Source: Crocodylus rhombifer
Lineage: Eukaryota; Chordata; Crocodylia; Crocodylidae
Reading direction: 5' to 3'
Length of the DNA: 64,000 nucleotides
NCBI GenBank assembly: GCA_038503035.1
Contig: JAVSML010001088.1
Coordinates: 728,564-792,563, forward strand
The notes under the pieces were generated by a model. It was given only the letters and a program-made list of their open reading frames with translations, did not search any database and was not told where the DNA came from. Position 1 is the first letter of the stretch; each line of letters starts with the position of its first letter. Positions 25,392-34,327 of the stretch are shown here, piece by piece. Made by a program: the position numbers and the translations under genes.

Positions 25392-25795
25392 ATTACCTAT
25401 TCTTGGTACAGCATTATGAGAAAGCAATACTGTTTTCTCACAGTATTTGCTATTTTGTTTCATTGTGTTTCTAATGAGTATTCCACCACTTGTGACAAAG
25501 AAGGGTATGTGTGTTCTCCTTAGAGCCAGCCGAGGTTAGCCAGAAGATGCAGGAAAACTACAGCTGTAGTTCTTTACTGCTTGGAAAGGCACCACCAGAT
25601 CAACTGACAACTACTCTGAGTGATTGTTACCCAGTTTGATGGCACTGTCAGCCAGCTGCCTGTGATTTATCTATCTATAGTACTCTGATGAGCAGCCAGT
25701 AGGGCAGCAAAACAGCAAAAAGAGCCAAGATAATCAAATGTATCAATTTCAATATTTAATCTCCAATCCAAAACAAGCAAGATTGTCCCACAACC

Positions 25796-25980
25796 TGTTC
25801 AATCACCAGGTTCAATAAACACAGGCATATATAAACAAGAACAACAAGCTTTAGTTTGTGGAGCTGTGGGCAGCCTCTGTAGACCCTGTCTGGCTCTAAC
25901 TCACTACCAGCTTCTTAACTTGGGGGGCCATCTCCCAGTTACCAGCTTCCTCTAAGTTAGGGACCAATCTTATCGCTACA
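25796..25980 (-). repeat. 3' LTR of the Gypsy/ZC3H12C element
   Basis: A direct repeat of 27750-27942, 185 bp. It begins TGTAGCGATAAG on the minus strand. It is well diverged from the 5' LTR, so the insertion is old. Confidence 0.75.
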
Positions 25981-26169
25981 GCCTTCCTCTTAACAATAAA
26001 TACAAAGTCATTTAAGATGAAAATCAATGAACTCCCATTCACAGAGGAGAGGTTACTAGTACATCACTCTGAAGTGAGTCTTTACCACTCACTTTATTAT
26101 TACTCCTTTTCTCTAGCCCCTTTAGCAAGTCTCTCTGAGTCTTTCAGGAAGTTTCACTTCCTTCTAGAA

Positions 26170-26512
26170 CCCAGGAAGCATCAGATCCAGTTTCCAGTTT
26201 TGTCAGATTTTCCTCCAACTCTTGATAGACTTACGTCCTTATCCTGGAATCTGATTGACATGCACTTCTGGCAGCAGTGTGTCTGCACATAGCACAAAGT
26301 TCACTAGCTACAGTTGCTGAGGCTGATTTCCTCTTTCTATATGACAGTATGTGCAGTTGTGCCCACAGGTACATTTCTTTCCATAACGATATGCTTGCTG
26401 CTTGTGTTCTGGAACAGTTAGTGTCTTCCTAGAAAAATTTTCCAGATTTAGGCCATGACAGTCAAAATTATTATTAGCAGGCACAAATGTTATGTTGTCT
26501 TGTACTGTAAGC
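26170..26512 (-). pseudogene. ZC3H12C: Captured ZC3H12C (Regnase-family) CCCH fragment, copy 1
   Basis: Minus-strand translation gives FVPANNNFDCHGLNLENF, then TVPEHKQQAYRYGKKCTCGH, then NCTYCHIERGNQPQQ. After frame changes come MCRHTAAR, QSDSRIRT, a stop, and VYQELEEN. These follow the order of ZC3H12C from the end of the PIN/NYN RNase domain through the CCCH finger to the downstream conserved patch (QSDPSIRTQVYQDLEEKL in the host protein, as I recall it). The first CCCH cysteine is Tyr here and the segment is disrupted by stops. ZC3H12C is an RNA-binding endoribonuclease family member. The segment lies inside a Gypsy element between protease and 3' LTR. Paralogues ZC3H12A/B/D fit less well. 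Confidence 0.75.
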
Positions 26513-26515
26513 ACA

Positions 26516-26775
26516 CACTTAACTAGATGCAGTTTCTCTGAATCTACCAGACCTAAAATTGGTGTCACCTCCCAAGGTGTCGCAACAAATGGAGGTTTGT
26601 ATACCCTTTTTATACTGGATGCTAACAATGCATCTCCTTTTCACTGGTATATCTGTTCCTAAACAGCCAGTTATTTTGGTGTTTGCTGTACTCACTTTTG
26701 GTTTCAATTTCAATTTTTTTTATTCATACTCTGGTAAAATATTAGCCTGAGTTCCAGGGTCCTATTTAAATAAAA
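26516..26775 (-). pseudogene. Gypsy aspartic-protease remnant
   Basis: The minus strand reads DPGTQANILPEYE where the catalytic D-T/S-G-A motif is expected, then GTDIPVKRRCIVSIQYKKG, and finally ILGLVDSEKLHLVKCV. That order (active-site loop, flap region, then the I-L-G-L block near the C-terminus) is the retroviral-type protease of Gypsy elements. The Thr of DTG is changed to Pro, and stops are present. The sequence runs directly into ZC3H12C-like sequence at about 26510 instead of reverse transcriptase. Confidence 0.6.
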
Positions 26776-27199
26776 CTATTATTCTTTGCACTTCCGCTGC
26801 CAAAATCCAGTCTATCTCATTTATTTGACTTGATTCAACTATATCTACATAAAATGCTTCTGGTATGCTCTTGAAGTTCTACCTGTGTGCACTTGAAGTT
26901 TTTGTGCTTGGGATCTGCAGCACCTAGAAAAATTGTTCTTCTAGTAATAGTCAAAGCAGAGCATTTCAAATGTAGAATAATGTTTGGGCCCACACTGCTT
27001 TCCTTACCTGGTGCACGTTACTCCTTGTAATGGCTCATCCTTAGCTTGCTCCTGCCAATGGAAAATTCCCATTTGTGAGGTGGCTTTTCTGGCCATGTGC
27101 TTTTTGTTCCACTATATGGACAACCCCTTTTCAGCTCTGAAGCCTAGGCCTTCGCATTTACTGCTGCCCTCTTCATTTGGATAGCCCTTCTAGTTAAGC

Positions 27200-27560
27200 A
27201 GTGTGTGCAATGCCACAAATAATCCTATCTCTATTCAGAAATTCTGTCAAGTTCCCACAAGCAGAGTTCTTAGTCTCTAGTTTGGTAACATACTGATGTA
27301 TGCTTTCTCCTGTTTGCCTGCACATAAAAATTGAGTGCTTTTCAAGAGCACCATTCTTTTTTGATGTGTACTACACCTCAAATTTGGATAGTATTTTACT
27401 TAATTTCATATTTTGGCCTTTTTCAAAGACAATGGTATTACAAACAGCCAAGGCATCCTCCCCCACAATATGCAAGAAAAGAGATGATTTGACTTTGTCA
27501 ATTTTCTCTTCTGCCCCTGTGGCTGGTATGAGCTACTTAAACCTTTGTCTGAACGCCCTC
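27200..27560 (-). pseudogene. Gypsy gag remnant
   Basis: Minus-strand translation, with frame changes, gives LFLHIVGEDALAVCNTIVFE, then a KLSKILSKFE block, then QYVTKLETKNSACGNLTEFL followed by NRDRIICGI. This is the conserved capsid pattern of vertebrate Gypsy gag proteins (helices followed by a QYVT-L and DR-I-CGI block). Stops and frameshifts interrupt it, so it makes no protein. The expected CCHC knuckle further downstream is not recognisable. Confidence 0.65.
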
Positions 27561-27749
27561 TAGCTATATTGCCTGACATCAGAAGGGCAGGTGGAGTTTG
27601 CAAATCTTCCACGCCCAACTGCCCTTTAACTTAACTATGCAGGAAAATCACTTACAGAGGGCCTTGCCCTTCCAGATGGCTGTGTTGCTCCACTTGCTCT
27701 CAGTTTCCAAATGATTTCCAGTTCTTCTCATTCTCCACTTTTGACACGA

Positions 27750-27942
27750 TGTAGTGATCGCTGGGTTCAGTAAACACAAACACATGTAGATTAGAAGAAC
27801 AATAAACTTATATTTGTGAAGCTGCATTAAACTTTTGCAGACCCTGTCCAGATCGAGTTCACTTAACTGAGGGACCAGCTCCCAATTACCAACTTCTTTT
27901 AAATTAGGGATGATTTTAAAAATTTTAACTTTTATCACTACA
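27750..27942 (-). repeat. 5' LTR of the Gypsy/ZC3H12C element
   Basis: On the minus strand it starts TGTAGTGATAAAA and ends CGATCACTACA, with inverted TGTAGTGAT/ATCACTACA termini. It is 193 bp long. It aligns with the 3' LTR throughout, for example around TTAGGGA, CAGACCCTGTC and GTTCARTAAACAC as read on the plus strand. Confidence 0.75.
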
Positions 27943-27947
27943 CAACC

Positions 27948-28870
27948 TACCCTAATCTATATGGTCATAATGGATTGTGGAATGTAGTTTTTGGGATAAT
28001 GAATTAAACATTTTACAGGGTGATGCCAGTGGTGAGCTGCTTCTCAGCATGCACTGCACACTTTCAGAGCAAATAAAACTATCCCAAAGGTTTGTTTTCA
28101 GTTCTGCAAACACACAAGCATTGCCAACCCAGATCCATTTTTAGATGTGCATAAAGGGCTATTTTCATTAAAATATATAAATGTGTGCATTCAGTTAGCA
28201 GACATAATGCTGATCACAACTTTACAGTTAGTGTGGTGATGAGCAAGTCATGTTCAGAATTATATCAACAACTCACAGTTAGACCCCTGTTTCCAAACAG
28301 ATTTAATAATATCAAATGATGTGATTCTAAATATAACTTGGCCATGCCTACAGTGACTGCAATATCAGAGGATACAAATGGCAGCTAGATGACTCTTCAT
28401 AAATACTAATTAAATGCAATGAATAATTTAAATTCACACAGCTCAATAGAAAAAAAATCTGCAACAGGTTTATGCATATATCTGTCATATGATACATTTC
28501 CTTAATTGAACCAATAATTGTAGTTTATGAGCAGTAGCTGTTTGAAACTTAAATTAATGAAGAACTATATGAGTTCGATAAGTCAAGCTGTGAGTTGTCA
28601 GACTAGCAACATAGAATGGTTTGGAAAACTGTGTTCTTCCTACCACTGACCTACTGAACAACCAGGGGCACAGGCATAACAGTTCAGTCAGTCCCAAGGG
28701 ATTAACTCAGAGACCTGTTGAACAACCATGGATAAGTCCATTCACTTCTTCATGCTGGTCTCTTCTATCCATCTTTGTATGTTTATCCATAAATTCTTTG
28801 GCATATGGATTGTTTTCATACCAGGCTTAGTAATGAAACCTGGGCATTCAGGAAGAACTATAAAACAGGT
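27948..28870. other. Intergenic, no recognised feature
   Basis: AT-rich sequence between the Gypsy element and the palindromes. Nothing recognisable. Confidence 0.5.
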
Positions 28871-28966
28871 CATAATGATTGTCATTATATCACTGGGTCT
28901 GTCAAAAAAGTATAGAAAATTCTATACTTTTTTGACCGACCCAGTGATATAATGACAATCATTATG
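28871..28966. repeat. Near-perfect 96-bp palindrome
   Basis: Left arm 28871-28917 and right arm 28920-28966 are 47 bp each, with a single mismatch and a 2-nt centre. Each arm includes CACTGGGTCTGTCAAAAAAG-like sequence flanked by TATAT. It is probably a foldback MITE, possibly Tc1/mariner-derived because of the TA-rich ends. Confidence 0.85.
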
Positions 28967-29010
28967 TACAGAAAATTCCCAAGAATATGCTGCAGCACAG
29001 GATTTATTAT

Positions 29011-29178
29011 TACATGCGTGTAAAATACATAGCAAAATATGTCTATATTTGGGTCTTTACTGTTCTGCATACAATTATCTATCATACATAATAATAATAA
29101 TAAATTATATATAAGTGTATGCAGTACAGAAAGATCTAAATATAGACATATTTTGCTACATATTTTACATTTATGTAT
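29011..29178. repeat. Long inverted repeat (~68-bp arms)
   Basis: Left arm about 29011-29078 and right arm about 29111-29178 are inverted copies sharing AGCAAAATATGTCTATATTT, with an AT-rich (ATA)n loop. Identity is roughly 85 percent. It lies 44 bp from the preceding palindrome. Confidence 0.75.
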
Positions 29179-29326
29179 ATATATATACATTGGTGACTGG
29201 CGTCTCCTGAGTCTGGAGGGGACACCCATAGAATTTTCATAGATTTCATAGACATTAGGGCTGGAAGGGACCTCGGGAGATCATCGAGTCCAGCCCCCTG
29301 CCCAAAGGGCAGGAAGTCAGCTGGGG

Positions 29327-32110
29327 TCATAGGATCCCATCCAATTTATTCTTGAAGGTGTTCAATGTAGGTGCTTGAACCACCTCCAATTGCAGACTGT
29401 TCCAGACCTTGGGGGCTCGGACAGTAAAGAAATTCTTCCTTATGTCCAGCCTGAAACGGTCTTGCAGGAGTTTGTGACCGTTCGACCTCGTCATCCCTTG
29501 GGGCACTCTGGTGAACAGATGTTCCCCCAGATCCTGGTGGTCACCCCTGATAAACTTATAGGTGGCCATCAGATCACCCCTGAGCCTGCGCTTTCCCAGG
29601 CTAAAGAGTCCCGTGGCTCTCAGCCTGTCATCGTAAGATCTGTTTTCCTGACCTCTGATCATGCGCGTGGCTCTCCTCTGGACTCTCTCAAGCTTCTCCA
29701 CATCCTTTTTGAATTGTGGAGCCCAAAACTGGACGCAGTACTCCAGCTGCGGCCTCACCAAGGCCGAGTACAAGGGGAGAATGACGTCCTGGGATTTGCT
29801 CGAGAAGCATCTATGGATGCACGCCAGCATTTTGGTCGCTTTACTAGCCGCAGCATCGCATTGGAGGCTCATGTTCATCTTGTGGTCAATGATGACCCCC
29901 AAGTCTTTTTCTTCTGTAGTGCTAACCAACGTAGCACTGCCGAGCCTATAAGGGTGCTGCAGGTTTTTCCTCCCAAGGTGGAGAACCTTGCATTTTTCGG
30001 TGTTAAACACCATCAGGTTCTCGTCTGCCCATTTGCTGAGCTTGTCCAGGTCAGCCTGGATCACCCGCCTATCTTCTGGCATGGATGCTTTGCCCCAAAG
30101 TTTGGTGTCATCGGTGAACTTGGCCAGTCCACTCCTAACTCCAATGTCCACATCATTAATGAAGATGTTGAACAGTATGGGTCCCAGGACAGAGCCTTGA
30201 GGGACCCCACTGGTTACAGGGCACCATGATGATTGACTGCCATAAATCACAACCCTCTGGGTCCGACCACGGAGCCAATTTCCCAGCCAGCGGATCATGG
30301 TGGAGCCAAGGCCACAACTGGCCAGTTTGGCCAAGAGGTGATCATGGGATACCAGATCAAAAGCTTTTTTGAAGTCAAGATATATGACATCAATCTCTTC
30401 TCCCTTGTCCAGGTGATAGGTCACCTGGTCATAGAAGGAAATGAGATTGGTCAAACAAGACCTACCCGCAACAAACCCGTGCTGGCTGTCCCTTAGAATG
30501 TTAGCCTGGGCCAGGCCCTCAAGGATGGCCTCCTTAATAAACTTTTCTAAGATCTTCCCCAGGATAGAAGTCAAACTAATGGGCCTGTAGTTAGCCGGAT
30601 CCACTCTCCTCCCTTTCTTGAAGATCGGCACCACATTGGCCTTCTTCCAGTCTTCGGGCACTATACCAGAGCGCCAGGAGTTTTCAAAGACCCGTGCCAG
30701 GGGCTGGGCTATGACGCTCGCCAGCTCCTTGAGTACCCTGGGGTGCAGGTTGTCAGGGCCAGCTGACTTGAAGGTATCCAGCTTCTCAAGGTGTTCCTTC
30801 ACGAGGTCAGCATTGATGGAGGGTAGGGGATCCCCCTCACCCAGATTTCCCTGTCTCATAGCAGGCCTGGGCATCCCGTGTGACTGATGAAAGACTGACG
30901 CAAAGTACCTATTTAATAGGTTGGCTTTTTCCTGGGCGTCAGTTGTCAGTTGCCCCATCTGGTTTAGCAGGGGGCCAACATTGCCCTTGCTTTTCCTCCG
31001 GCTCCCCACATACCTGAAAAAGGACTTTTTGTTGTCCTTGATGCCTGAAGCTAGTTGGAGTTCAGTTGCAGCCTTGGCTTTCCTGGTTTGCTCCCTGCAG
31101 GACCGGACCAGCGCGGAGTAATCCTCCTTGGAGGTGAATCCCGTCCTCCATCCTTTGTAGGCTTTCCTTTTTAGCCACAGTAGGTCCGCTAGGTCTCTGG
31201 AGAGCCAGGGGGGCTGCTGTGCCTTCTTGCTGCCTTTCCTCCGTGTTGGAATAGATTTAGCTTGTGCACTGAGGATCGCTTCCTTGAAAAGCAACCACTC
31301 TTCTTGAACTCCCATCTCCCTGGGGTCATGGTCCCTGAGGGCCTGACCGACTAGCCTCTTGAGCTTGTCAAAGTCGGCTTTTCTGAAGTCAAGGACTTCT
31401 GTGTTGCTGACTGACTTGCCAGCTTTACGGCGGATGGTGAAGGTGATCAGCTCGTGGTCGCTGTCACCCAACTTCCCATCGATCACTAGGTCGCCGATTA
31501 GGTCATCCCCCGTAGCCAGTACCAGGTCAAGCAGTGCTTTGCCTCTCATTGGCCCATAGACTTCTTGAGTCAGGTAGAGGTCATCCACGCATGAGAGAAA
31601 GCTTTGCACCCGCTCAGATTTAGCTGACTGATCTTCCCACGAGATGTCCGGGTAATTGAAGTCACCCATGACAACCAAGGTCCTGGAGCAAGCGGCCTCA
31701 GTCAGTTCCCGGGCAAACTCCTGGTCAAGCTCGGGACTTTGAGTGGGAGGTCTGTAGTAGACTCCCACCGTTGTGTCCCCTGTGCCGAATTCCCCTCGAA
31801 TTTTTACCCAGAGGGTCTCTAGCTGTCCATGCCGGTCGCCAACATCAGCTTGCAGGGACATGTAGCTTTCCTTCACATAGAGAGCTACACCCCCGCCCCT
31901 TTTGTCAACACGATCCCTCCTGTATAGGGTATAGCCCTCTGTACCCGTGGTCCAGTCATGGGTGGAGTCCCACCAGGTCTCCGTTATCCCAATGACATCA
32001 TATTTCTTTGCACTGAGCAGGAGGATGAGCTCGTCCTGCTTGTTGCCCAGGCTCCTGGCATTAGTGTACAGGCAGGCAAGTGTGCCCTTGGGGGCTCTTG
32101 CCTTGCCCAC
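29327..32110 (-). CDS. CR1 ORF2 protein (APE endonuclease and reverse transcriptase)
   Basis: This 927-residue enzyme nicks target DNA and primes reverse transcription from it. The apurinic/apyrimidinic-like endonuclease occupies about residues 10-235: NARSLGNKQDEL, ITETWWD with Glu44, MGDFNYPDISWE, and the terminal DSDHELI. Reverse transcriptase occupies about residues 470-740: ANYRPISLTSILGKILEKF, FKKAFDLVSHDHLL, GVPQGSVLGPILFN, and catalytic FTDDTKLWG. Downstream conserved blocks are LEYCVQFWAPQFKKDVEKLE and LDIRKNFFTVRAPKVWN. Both catalytic Asp of the -DD box are present; the preceding residue is Thr where most CR1 have Ala, and the fragment at 35088-35300 shares this. Length is normal for CR1. 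No stop or frameshift. It may still be competent, but that is inference. Confidence 0.95.
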   Translation of the reverse strand: MGKARAPKGTLACLYTNARSLGNKQDELILLLSAKKYDVIGITETWWDSTHDWTTGTEGYTLYRRDRVDKRGGGVALYVKESYMSLQADVGDRHGQLETLWVKIRGEFGTGDTTVGVYYRPPTQSPELDQEFARELTEAACSRTLVVMGDFNYPDISWEDQSAKSERVQSFLSCVDDLYLTQEVYGPMRGKALLDLVLATGDDLIGDLVIDGKLGDSDHELITFTIRRKAGKSVSNTEVLDFRKADFDKLKRLVGQALRDHDPREMGVQEEWLLFKEAILSAQAKSIPTRRKGSKKAQQPPWLSRDLADLLWLKRKAYKGWRTGFTSKEDYSALVRSCREQTRKAKAATELQLASGIKDNKKSFFRYVGSRRKSKGNVGPLLNQMGQLTTDAQEKANLLNRYFASVFHQSHGMPRPAMRQGNLGEGDPLPSINADLVKEHLEKLDTFKSAGPDNLHPRVLKELASVIAQPLARVFENSWRSGIVPEDWKKANVVPIFKKGRRVDPANYRPISLTSILGKILEKFIKEAILEGLAQANILRDSQHGFVAGRSCLTNLISFYDQVTYHLDKGEEIDVIYLDFKKAFDLVSHDHLLAKLASCGLGSTMIRWLGNWLRGRTQRVVIYGSQSSWCPVTSGVPQGSVLGPILFNIFINDVDIGVRSGLAKFTDDTKLWGKASMPEDRRVIQADLDKLSKWADENLMVFNTEKCKVLHLGRKNLQHPYRLGSATLVSTTEEKDLGVIIDHKMNMSLQCDAAASKATKMLACIHRCFSSKSQDVILPLYSALVRPQLEYCVQFWAPQFKKDVEKLERVQRRATRMIRGQENRSYDDRLRATGLFSLGKRRLRGDLMATYKFIRGDHQDLGEHLFTRVPQGMTRSNGHKLLQDRFRLDIRKNFFTVRAPKVWNSLQLEVVQAPTLNTFKNKLDGIL

Positions 32111-32238
32111 AGATTGTGCCAGGGCTGGGGCAGGGGTGAGCTCCCTTAAGTGCCCCCTTAAGTGCCTTGGTCCGCTGGCTTTGCAAGGGCCGTTCAGCGG
32201 GCCAGCAGGGGCAGTAGTCCCCCCATCCCCCAGCAGGC

Positions 32239-33411
32239 TTAGTTTAAAGCCCGGTGGAGCAGGTCAGCCAGCCTGGCTGAGAAGAGCCTCCTCCCCAGGG
32301 GAGAGAGGTGGAGGCCATCTCTTCCCAGCAGCTCGCTGCCTCTCTCTCCAAAGAGCGGGCTGTGGTCATGGAAGCCAAAGCCTTCCTGATAACACCAGCG
32401 CCGCAGTCTTTGGTTCACTGCGTGGATCCTCCTCTCCCTCCTCAGCCCATAGCCCGAGACTGGGAGGATCGAGGAAAACACCACCTGAGCTCCCAGACCC
32501 CTAAGCCCCGCTCCCAACTCCCTGTAGTGCCTCATGACCTGGCTGGGGGTGCTCCGAGCCGTGTCATTGGTGCCCACATGAATAAGGAGCATGGGGTAGT
32601 GGTCTGTGGGCCAGAGGAGCTGCGGGATCCTCTCCGCAATGTCTCGGATGCGGGCCCCCGGGAAGCAGCAGACTTCCCGGGCTAAGGGGTCGGGGAGGCA
32701 GAATGCCCCCTCAGTGCCCCGCAGGATGGAGTCTCCCACAACAAACACCTTACGCTTTGTCTTGGGGAGAGTGGGGCCAGTAGCTGCGGTCGAGCCTGGG
32801 TTGCCTGTGGGAGCTGGCAACTGAGCAGGCTCTGCTGGGGCTGCAAGAGGTGCGAACATGTTGCTAAGCTCCGGCGGGGCAGTGGCCTTGGTGCAGCGGG
32901 CCTTGGGGCCCTTGACCACCTTGGTCCATGCCCCTGACTGGGCAGAGTGGGAGGTCTCAGAGTCCTCCTTAGTCACGGAGGGAGACGGCGCTCTCCCCTG
33001 CGGCTCCCGGGGGAGAAGGGCCTGGCAGTAGGAGTCTATCTCCTGCTCACAGTCCCTGATGGCACGCAGTCTCTGGACTGTGGCCTGGAGCTCCTCCAGC
33101 TGGCGCGCCAGAGACCCCAGCAGGGAGCAGACCCCGCAAGGGGAGGGGGCCATGCTCCTGGGCCCCAGAGCCTGAAAAAGGGATAGGCAGCCCCCGCAGC
33201 CAAGAGCCAGGGGCTCCGTCTGCGTGGAGCCCGGAACCATGGGCTCCGTCTGGGTGGCCGTCTCTGAGGTGCCCAGTGGAGGAGCCGCAGAGCCCGAGGG
33301 GACCCTCGGGGTGCGGCGCGTGCCCATCCATGTCATGCCTCTGGTAGGCTGGCTACGGCTGGGGCTGGCTATGGCTGGGGGGGTCGCAGGCAGGGTCTCG
33401 TGCCCTCCCAC
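32239..33411 (-). CDS. CR1 ORF1 protein (coiled coil plus SGNH/GDSL esterase-like domain)
   Basis: This 390-residue protein is the accessory ORF1 product of the CR1 retrotransposon, thought to act as an RNA-binding/chaperone component of the retrotransposition particle. A low-complexity N-terminus is followed by paired cysteines (CGGCLSLF and CGVCSLL, about residues 73-100). A coiled-coil-like segment (LARQLEELQATVQRLRAIRD) comes next. The C-terminal half is an SGNH-hydrolase fold with block I VVGDSILRG, block III HVGTNDTAR and the catalytic Asp/His block DGLHLSPLGRR. All four SGNH blocks appear preserved. It lies 128 bp upstream of ORF2 on the same strand. Start chosen as the first ATG of the open frame. 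Confidence 0.9.
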   Translation of the reverse strand: MGGHETLPATPPAIASPSRSQPTRGMTWMGTRRTPRVPSGSAAPPLGTSETATQTEPMVPGSTQTEPLALGCGGCLSLFQALGPRSMAPSPCGVCSLLGSLARQLEELQATVQRLRAIRDCEQEIDSYCQALLPREPQGRAPSPSVTKEDSETSHSAQSGAWTKVVKGPKARCTKATAPPELSNMFAPLAAPAEPAQLPAPTGNPGSTAATGPTLPKTKRKVFVVGDSILRGTEGAFCLPDPLAREVCCFPGARIRDIAERIPQLLWPTDHYPMLLIHVGTNDTARSTPSQVMRHYRELGAGLRGLGAQVVFSSILPVSGYGLRRERRIHAVNQRLRRWCYQEGFGFHDHSPLFGERGSELLGRDGLHLSPLGRRLFSARLADLLHRALN

Positions 33412-34327
33412 GCCCTCCCCTGTGCGAACTCTGCACTAACTCAAGCGCCTGTTTACGCAGCCTGTTCGCGGGGCTCCCTGGGGGGCTGGGCCAAGTAGGG
33501 GCCTGGGCGGGGGCTTGACCCGGCCCGGCACCAGGCAGCGGCCTCCTCCCAGCAAGCGAGGAGTTAACCCCTTCCCACCACGAGCCCGCTTACCTCCGGC
33601 TGTGCTGGGGGTCGGCAGGGGGCTCGGCGGCTGCTGAGGGGGTGTCTGGGGGGCTTCGGGGGAGTGGGGGCGCAGCGGGCTTCACCCGCGCGTCTCTCAC
33701 CACTCCAGAGCCTACCTGAGTCTGGTGGCAGCAGCAGGGATGGGACTGGCGAGGACCCGCATATGTCGCCAGCAGTGTCGGTGGTGGGGACAGGGCTGGC
33801 GAGCACCCACAGAAGGTGGTGGTGGCAGGGATGGCATGTGCCCCCGCCACTGTGTTCCCCCTTACCAGTCGCCTATGTATGTATATATGTATGCATGTAC
33901 TTGTATATTGTATTGTTTTGTATATGTAATAAACTTGCCACCAGATTCTCCATTAATCTTTGTGAACCTGATTTCTATTGTTTCTCTTTTTCTGATGTTA
34001 CTCAGCTTATTGAATTGCCATCCATGCATGTGTTCTGTCCTATCCTTTGGAAATAGAGTCACCTTCTTCATGAGGTCTAAGATAATCAACTCCCCATTTC
34101 ACTCTGTCTGTTGTGTAACTGGTACCATTAACTGCCAGGATGCTTCTGCTTCATCCTTATGTTCTTCAGTACAAGTAAGAATCAGTCTTCTGAGTTTTAA
34201 TATAGCCAAATTCAGCATCAGGCATCCAAAAAGCAAGAATGCAGACAAATCTATAGTATGGAGAGGTGAATCCTAGGAAGCACTAACTCTAAAAAAGCAC
34301 TTAAAGGTCATAATGGGTTTCCATTGC

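Larger units (their letters stand above)
25796..27942 (-). mobile_element. Gypsy-type LTR retrotransposon carrying a captured ZC3H12C fragment (copy 1)
   Basis: This 2147-bp element is structurally complete. The 5' LTR is 27750-27942 and the 3' LTR is 25796-25980. The 5-bp direct repeat caacc flanks it (25791-25795 and 27943-27947). On the minus strand the interior holds a gag remnant, then an aspartic-protease remnant, then a segment matching the CCCH region of the host gene ZC3H12C, then the 3' LTR. Reverse transcriptase, RNase H and integrase are missing, so it must have been mobilised in trans. All frames are broken. The same chimera recurs at 61775-62702, so the capture happened before at least one round of spread. 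Confidence 0.8.
29228..33868 (-). mobile_element. Full-length CR1 LINE with both ORFs intact
   Basis: The element holds, on the minus strand, a 5' UTR (33412-33868), an uninterrupted ORF1, a 128-bp spacer, an uninterrupted ORF2, and a short 3' UTR. The 3' UTR ends in TCTATGAAATCTATGAAAAT repeats typical of CR1. Total length is about 4.6 kb, as expected for a complete CR1. The absence of stops over 1300 codons implies a recent insertion. A target-site duplication was not resolved. Confidence 0.92.

Noticed and set aside
26017..26292. 91-aa plus-strand frame and its relative at 62035-62277
   Set aside because: Their mutual similarity comes from the shared Gypsy/ZC3H12C element on the minus strand, where the recognisable protein homology lies.
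26308..26628. Reading the Cys/His-rich segment as the Gypsy gag zinc knuckle
   Set aside because: It follows the protease instead of preceding it, its spacing is C-x5-C-x5-C-x3-H and not CX2CX4HX4C, and its flanks match ZC3H12C in order.
29375..30229. 284-aa plus-strand frame and other plus-strand frames to 33439
   Set aside because: They are antisense shadows of the intact CR1 ORF1 and ORF2.
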